A DNA stretch of 64,000 bases from Brachionus rotundiformis (Eukaryota > Rotifera > Eurotatoria > Ploima > Brachionidae): NCBI GenBank assembly GCA_016802295.1, contig JAESIW010000180.1, forward strand, positions 4,013,975 to 4,077,974. Direction: 5' to 3'. Numbering within the stretch: the stretch's first letter is position 1; each line of letters starts with the position of its first letter. Shown here piece by piece: positions 59,224 to 64,000 of this stretch. Both the position numbers and the translations under genes were made by a program. Below the pieces are notes generated by a model. It saw only the letters and a program-made list of their open reading frames with translations. It was not told the origin of the DNA and made no database searches.

Positions 59224-60390
59224 TCAAACTTTAAAATCGTCAAATAAAATTTTTAATTGAAAGAAAAAAATAAAAAACAACAGGAAGAAATTATTAAAAT
59301 TATTTCTAGATGAATAATTCCTTTCACAAATGTTCCATTGAGATTCTTGAATAAGTTGAATATCCGGCTTTTTAACTCCACAATTTGAAAATCCGTTCCA
59401 TGCTAATTCCACTTGATTATTAAACTCCTGTACAAGATATAACTTGTAATCACCCAAACTAGGACAGCTAGAAAAGCAGGTCATATTCTTTGTCACTATG
59501 GCGCAGTTATAGGAAGGAAAAGGACCAATCTCAAGATACTTTAGTTTGATTAAGAGATAAAGAGCGTTTGAACAATCAGGATAAAATTTTTGAGTAGCTG
59601 AATTACAGTTTATTTCGGCATACAGAAATCTCCAATAGTATCGTCTGCATTTTGATCCTGAACATTGAGAATTAGCTACTCTTTTGTTATCGCTTTCCAA
59701 AATATCATTTAAACTCCCTACAAAGCGAAGAGAATAGCTTGGATCTTTGACAAATTTATTCTGATCAATTTGGTCTATTTCAGTTTGGTTGAAGAATCCA
59801 ATCTTTATTTTACTAGGTGATATATCTTTAGTATAGGAAGTGTTTATGTTGGCTAAGAGAAAAATGTTAAGAATAGCTATCCCAATAAGGACTAAAATAG
59901 AGATGGTAAAGATAAAAATTTTCGAAAATTTGGACCATTTTTCAGATAAATCTTTACTCAAGAATAGAAATAAATGAAAAGAGATAACCAAAATTACCAA
60001 TATAAAAGTCAAACAAGCTCTTGCTTGAACTATTTGATAATAGGTGTAATTAAAACAGACCATAAATTTGTATGATATTCCTTCTTTGGGAATACCAAGA
60101 AAGACTAGAGCCCCTGAAGATGCCAACAATGAGTAGAAATAAGCATTTTTTGGAATTGCGACAAAAACAGAAAAAATTACCAAAATACAGCTAAAGACAC
60201 CCAAAATCATTACAGCTGAGTAAATTGTTTCGTAAGAAATAGATGAGTCAAAATATCTCATAGCTATTGAACCAGCATAACATGTCTTGCTCATTACAGC
60301 CATGTCAAGACCGAATATAATGATTGAAAATAGAACATAAAAAAATCCTATAGCTATCTTAAAACTCAATAACAGTCGCTCTTTTTCCAT
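59224..60390 (-). CDS. Multi-pass membrane prot. paralogue 2, unknown family
   Basis: Intronless 388-residue frame with the same length and layout as the frame at 52553-53719. Residues from about 104 to 228 differ at only about four positions, and the C-terminal 110 residues are also nearly identical. By contrast, residues 5-95 and a short ectodomain patch (LESDNKRVANSQCSGSKCRR, versus FYTEHKRLGYSECSRPNCKR in copy 1) differ strongly. Potential N-glycosylation sites and Cys spacing are kept. The mixture of near-identical and divergent blocks suggests gene conversion or selection on exposed segments. Function unknown. Confidence 0.75.
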   Translation of the reverse strand: MEKERLLLSFKIAIGFFYVLFSIIIFGLDMAVMSKTCYAGSIAMRYFDSSISYETIYSAVMILGVFSCILVIFSVFVAIPKNAYFYSLLASSGALVFLGIPKEGISYKFMVCFNYTYYQIVQARACLTFILVILVISFHLFLFLSKDLSEKWSKFSKIFIFTISILVLIGIAILNIFLLANINTSYTKDISPSKIKIGFFNQTEIDQIDQNKFVKDPSYSLRFVGSLNDILESDNKRVANSQCSGSKCRRYYWRFLYAEINCNSATQKFYPDCSNALYLLIKLKYLEIGPFPSYNCAIVTKNMTCFSSCPSLGDYKLYLVQEFNNQVELAWNGFSNCGVKKPDIQLIQESQWNICERNYSSRNNFNNFFLLFFIFFFQLKILFDDFKV

Positions 60391-61054
60391 CTTTGAATTT
60401 TAATTTATAAAATAAAATCTTTTGAAACAAGTATTCCAATTTATATCTTAATTGTCACTGATATATAGTATTTTTAAAATTTTGAAATTTTTTTTGTACT
60501 ATGTACATAAAAAATGATTAACATAGAAAAAGAAAGTTTTATTTTGACGTAGTAAACTTTCAAATTTTTTCAAATTAGATTTTATTTACCTGTGAATTGG
60601 TAATTGATATTTATTTTAAAAATAATTTTTCAAATCATATGAAATTTGTCTCTAGACTAGAGATCTTTTATATTGTTTTTTTAAGATGAATTTGTGCCAA
60701 ATATTATTCTTATTTATGAAATAATAAAAGGTAAATAATCTGAATAACTGTAAAACATTTATACAAATATTACAAAAATCTTATTTTAAATTATTTCTAT
60801 ATAATGATTGTTAGTAATATTTTTATTAAATTTTAAATTTAATTATTGCTAGAACCATAGTTACTAAAAAGTCTGAATTAATTTTTTTTTATCAAGCCAA
60901 CATTTACTAAATTAGCTAATAATATCTTTCAAAATTTTAAATAAATATTTTTTTTGACAATACAACCATACCATAATATCAGTCCAAATCTTTAGACATT
61001 TTATTTGATATTCACACACATATTTAAATTTTTTTCTTTTTTTTGAATTGAATA
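60391..61054. other. Divergent intergenic between paralogue 2 and the WDR91-like gene
   Basis: The first 110 bp match the 5' flank of paralogue 1. The remainder is AT-rich without recognisable features; it must include both promoters. Confidence 0.5.
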
Positions 61055-61939
61055 ATGTCTTTAGACAGTAATTACTTCATGAACTCAGCACAAACTTCGA
61101 CGAACCTGGCCCCGGTATCGAATTCCAATAGCCAATTATTGAGCCAAAATGTTCCAAATGTCTGTACTGGAACCACGTCAATGAACTTTATGGATGAATT
61201 GGTTAAAGAATATCTGATATATCGGGGATTTAATACTTCGGTTAAGTCATTCGATTCTGAATTAAAACAAGACAAAGATCGGTCATTTAAACCCGATAAA
61301 ATAACTGATCAGCTTTTATCTTATATTTACTCATTTGATTTAAGTAGTTTGGTCGAATACTGGAATTACCTGGATCAAAAATATTTTAGTCGACTTACAA
61401 TAAAAATTTCAAAGAATAGTCATTATACACTTATCAAAAGATATGAGCTATACTTGCACAGATTATATGTAATAAATACGATTAAATGTGGAAAACAGGA
61501 TAAAACTTTAGAATTTTTCGAAAATTTAGCCAACAAACAGCAACTTCAATTTGAATGGAAAGAATGGTACTGTTTACCTTTTCTAAAAAATCCGGAAGAA
61601 AACCCTAATTTTTCAATTTATTTCACTCAAAATTGGATAGATGCATTCATAGTCTCTTTGCAAAATTTTTTGACCATAGTTTTCCAGAGTATTCAATACC
61701 CAAGACTTCTAAATTATGATGAGGACGCTTTTTGGAACAAGTCAGCCAGAAACCCGAAATCACCAATTCAAAAATTAGAAGATCCTTGCTTAAGCTTTGA
61801 GCATGAATATTTACAACAAGAACTGACCGATGAATTTCAGTTTACTCAAAACAATTTTCAAAATGGAGCTGATAATAGTTTTATAAATATGATAAAAAAT
61901 TTAACATCTACATCATCCTTAAGTTCAAGCTTTAAATAG
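61055..61939 (+). CDS. WDR91 N-terminal homologue lacking WD repeats
   Basis: Intronless 294-residue frame. Residues 45-230 match the N-terminal LisH and helical region of WDR91: MDELVKEYLIYRGFNTSVKS, KPDKITDQLLSYIYSFDL, LVEYWNYLDQKYFSRL, EFFENLANKQQLQFEWKEWY, CLPFLKNPEENPNFSIYF and IDAFIVSLQNFLTIVFQ. WDR91 works with WDR81 to lower PI3P on endosomes through PI3K inhibition. The usual protein continues to about 750 residues with seven WD repeats; here translation stops after a short Ser/Asn-rich tail, and no WD-like exon is visible up to 64000. Lack of introns suggests a retrocopy or a true short form. It could still be expressed, as the frame is intact. Confidence 0.85.
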   Translation: MSLDSNYFMNSAQTSTNLAPVSNSNSQLLSQNVPNVCTGTTSMNFMDELVKEYLIYRGFNTSVKSFDSELKQDKDRSFKPDKITDQLLSYIYSFDLSSLVEYWNYLDQKYFSRLTIKISKNSHYTLIKRYELYLHRLYVINTIKCGKQDKTLEFFENLANKQQLQFEWKEWYCLPFLKNPEENPNFSIYFTQNWIDAFIVSLQNFLTIVFQSIQYPRLLNYDEDAFWNKSARNPKSPIQKLEDPCLSFEHEYLQQELTDEFQFTQNNFQNGADNSFINMIKNLTSTSSLSSSFK

Positions 61940-62649
61940 TTTATATTTTTTTATCTGTAATTTACACAATCTTTGTTCTGTTGATTCAAAATAAATTTTG
62001 TTCGTTTTAAATTAACAAGCTTATAGTAAAAATTTAACTAAATAATAATTTAACTTTAAATTAATAATTATATTGAAGATTTAAAAATAAGCTTTTTTAA
62101 AGGATAATTTTAATTATTTATTCGATGTAGAGTACAATTACAATTAAAAAATTTAAATCGAAAAAGCTGGACCAATGTGCCATTGATTAAATCTTTGAAC
62201 GCTGGGTTTCTTTATACAATAATTGGGGTAGAAGTCTGAAAACTTCGAACATCTGACCAAACTGTAGGATGTTTAACACTAGAAGCACCAAACATTTCTT
62301 GTTTTTTTAATCCAAAATATTAAAAAAAATAAATTGATTTTACCAAGTGATATATTTTCTTAAAGAAAAGCAAAAAATAAACATAATTCAAAAAAAAATT
62401 TATTTATTTTATTTTTATTGATAGTTATAAAGATTATAATTATGCTTCTTGAGTTTAAACAGTTTAAAATTAATTGATAGACATATATTTTTACCGATAT
62501 CTCGAAAACGTTTGATGAAATCTCCCACACGAAATATTATTTAGGCTAAAACAATAAAGATTTGGTAAAATAAATGTAAAATGGATTGGTGACTTTATGT
62601 GTGAACATATACAAAGAGTTGTTTCGTCATTGCTGTTATTTTTTTTAGT
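61940..62649. other. Intergenic, no gene seen
   Basis: AT-rich DNA after the WDR91-like stop. No WD-repeat-like frame was found on the plus strand. Confidence 0.5.
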
Positions 62650-63345
62650 GACGATCCTAAAATTTGTGTAAGGTCTTACATCTAGGTAGATCTATCTCTA
62701 AATTAAATTATGAAATCGATAAACAATCCGATGAAAGACAACCTTTTGCTAAAACATTTTGTGAGAAGGATCTTGGAATATTGATATAAAATGGGTCGTT
62801 CAAATCAGACACAGTCTTGCTAAAGCGAGTTGGGTTAAATCAGAAAATCGTTTAAATTCCTTAACAAAAACAGCACTATACTTTTATACTAATCTCTTGT
62901 TAGACCAAATATAGAATATGCCATCAGCTCATGGTATCCTTACTGTGTAAACGAAATAAATGAGTTGGAAAAATTACAAAGAAGAGCGACTTGACTGTCC
63001 CTTGAGTAAAGAACATTGAGATATTCTGACATGTTAAAAAGAATGGATTTGACCAATCTTCAAACGAGAAGAGTGAGAGGCGATCTTATCCAAATGTTTA
63101 AAATAGTTAATAATTAAGAGAAGGTGAATCTAATTAACGACGCTTGTTTGTATGCTTAAAGCAGATCTCATAATAGAACTATTTATAGAAGAAAAGGAAT
63201 TATTTTCATCAAAGATTTAATTTTCTTACAAACAGGATCACGACAATACCACGAAAATGGAACAAATTACTAACTGGCATAGTTAATGCACCGAATTTGA
63301 ACAGTCTTAAGGCTAAACTGGAAATCTGGATGAAAAACATTACAT
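62650..63345 (+). mobile_element. Decayed LINE reverse-transcriptase fragment
   Basis: With several frame breaks the plus strand reads CEKDLGIL, SDTVLLKRVG, SLVRPNIEYAISSWYPYC, NELEKLQRRAT, MLKRMDLTNLQTRRVRGDLI, QMFKIVNN, FLTNRITTIPRKWNKLL and NAPNLNSLKAKLEIWMKN. This is the full order of the C-terminal half of a jockey-like LINE ORF2 (EKDLGV, RPxLEYA..W, LE.vQRRAT, RRxRGDLI, F.NRI...WN.L, FK..LD). It is the most complete LINE relic in the window. Confidence 0.85.
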
Positions 63346-63526
63346 CATAATTAACATTATCTTTTCTTGACCTTATCTTTATCTTTTTTTTTTTCAATAC
63401 AACCACTTTTTTGTTTCCAAGAGAAACAAGTTATCATCACTCTATATTTATATTTATTTATTTTTAAAAAAGCGAATCTAATAAAATTGATAAAAAAAAT
63501 ATATAAATCATAAAAATTTAAAATCG

Positions 63527-64000
63527 TCAGATAAAATTTTTAATTGAAAAGAAAAAAATAAAAAACAACAGGAAGAAATTATTAAAATTATTTCTAGATG
63601 AATAATTCTTTTCACAAATGTTCCATTGAGATTCTTGAATAAGTTGAATATCCGGCTTTTTAACGCCACAATTTGAAAATCCGTTCCATGCCAATTCCAC
63701 TTGATTATTAAACTCCTGTACAAGATATAACTTGTAATCACCTAAACTAGGACAGCTAGAAAAGCAGGTCATATTTTTTGTCACTATGGCGCAGTTATAG
63801 GAAGGATACGGGCCAATCTCAAGATACTTTAGTTTGATTAAGAGATAAAGAGCGTTCGAACAATCAGGATAAAATTTTTGAGTAGCTGAATTACAGTTTA
63901 TTTCGGCATACAGAAATCTCCAATAGTATCGACTTCAATTAGGTCTGCTCAATCTGGTCTATTTCAATTTGGTTGAAGAATCCAATCTTTATTTTTTTTT
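63527..64000 (-). pseudogene. Broken third copy of the membrane paralogue, cut by window end
   Basis: Closely matches the C-terminal 110-120 codons of the other two copies (KNMTCFSSCPSLGDYKLYL onward), including the Cys pattern. Three lesions are visible. An extra A near 63548 shifts the frame at the C-terminal tail. The PNCK codons read TGA in place of TGT. Just beyond, about 36 codons are missing, so sequence corresponding to RYYWR is joined almost directly to the IDQI region. The 5' part lies outside the window. It shares 3' flank with paralogue 2. Confidence 0.85.

Noticed and set aside
1..64000. CRISPR arrays, bacterial operons, rRNA or tRNA genes
   Set aside because: Nothing of this kind was seen. 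The DNA is eukaryotic, with spliced genes throughout.

Overview
The window is nuclear DNA of a small invertebrate animal. It is very AT-rich, carries many introns of about 45-70 nt, and encodes metazoan-specific genes: a TGF-beta superfamily type II receptor, a caudal/CDX homeobox gene, KLHL18, an exocyst subunit and a chitin-binding secreted protein. A monogonont rotifer (Brachionus-like) would fit the base composition, compact introns and decayed jockey-like LINEs. That is an inference; the sequence alone does not prove the species. All gene models below were assembled by eye from reading frames, GT-AG junctions and remembered family conservation.

Layout. 1-1945 (+): 3' part of an activin/BMP type II receptor. 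2649-6049 (+): RRM-repeat protein resembling the N-terminal part of PARP14/PARP10. 7464-10245 (+): NAA35, the auxiliary NatC subunit. 10977-15547 (+): EXOC1/Sec3. 16779-20684 (-): NEK4-like kinase. 23537-28524 (-) and 29228-33212 (+): two divergently transcribed ABCG half-transporters. 37498-39291 (-): CDX/caudal. 40767-42460 (-): secreted CBM14 protein. 45307-52000: a compact housekeeping block of KLHL18 (-), PDCD2 (+), NTPCR (-) and FIS1 (+), with 210-280 bp divergent promoters and a 70-bp convergent gap. 52553-53719, 59224-60390 and 63527-64000 (all -): three copies of an unrecognised multi-pass membrane protein, the last one broken. 61055-61939 (+): a WDR91 N-terminal homologue without WD repeats.

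The gene-poor stretches hold decayed retroelements: seven fragments with LINE reverse-transcriptase features and one weaker endonuclease-like fragment. They also hold two small inverted-repeat elements flanked by exact 8-bp direct repeats (one in an intron of each ABCG gene), a 230-bp inverted repeat with arms 2.2 kb apart, a 164-bp tandem duplication upstream of the CDX gene, and palindromes that could form cruciforms.

The least expected local events are two inverted partial gene copies lying close to their parents. One is 330 bp of the plus-strand ABCG gene, exons and introns included, at 22931-23260. The other is about 128 bp of the CBM14 first exon at 44731-44858, with its ATG lost. The genes do not form a single pathway. 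The strongest candidate for undescribed biology is the tandemly amplified 388-residue membrane protein family at the right end.
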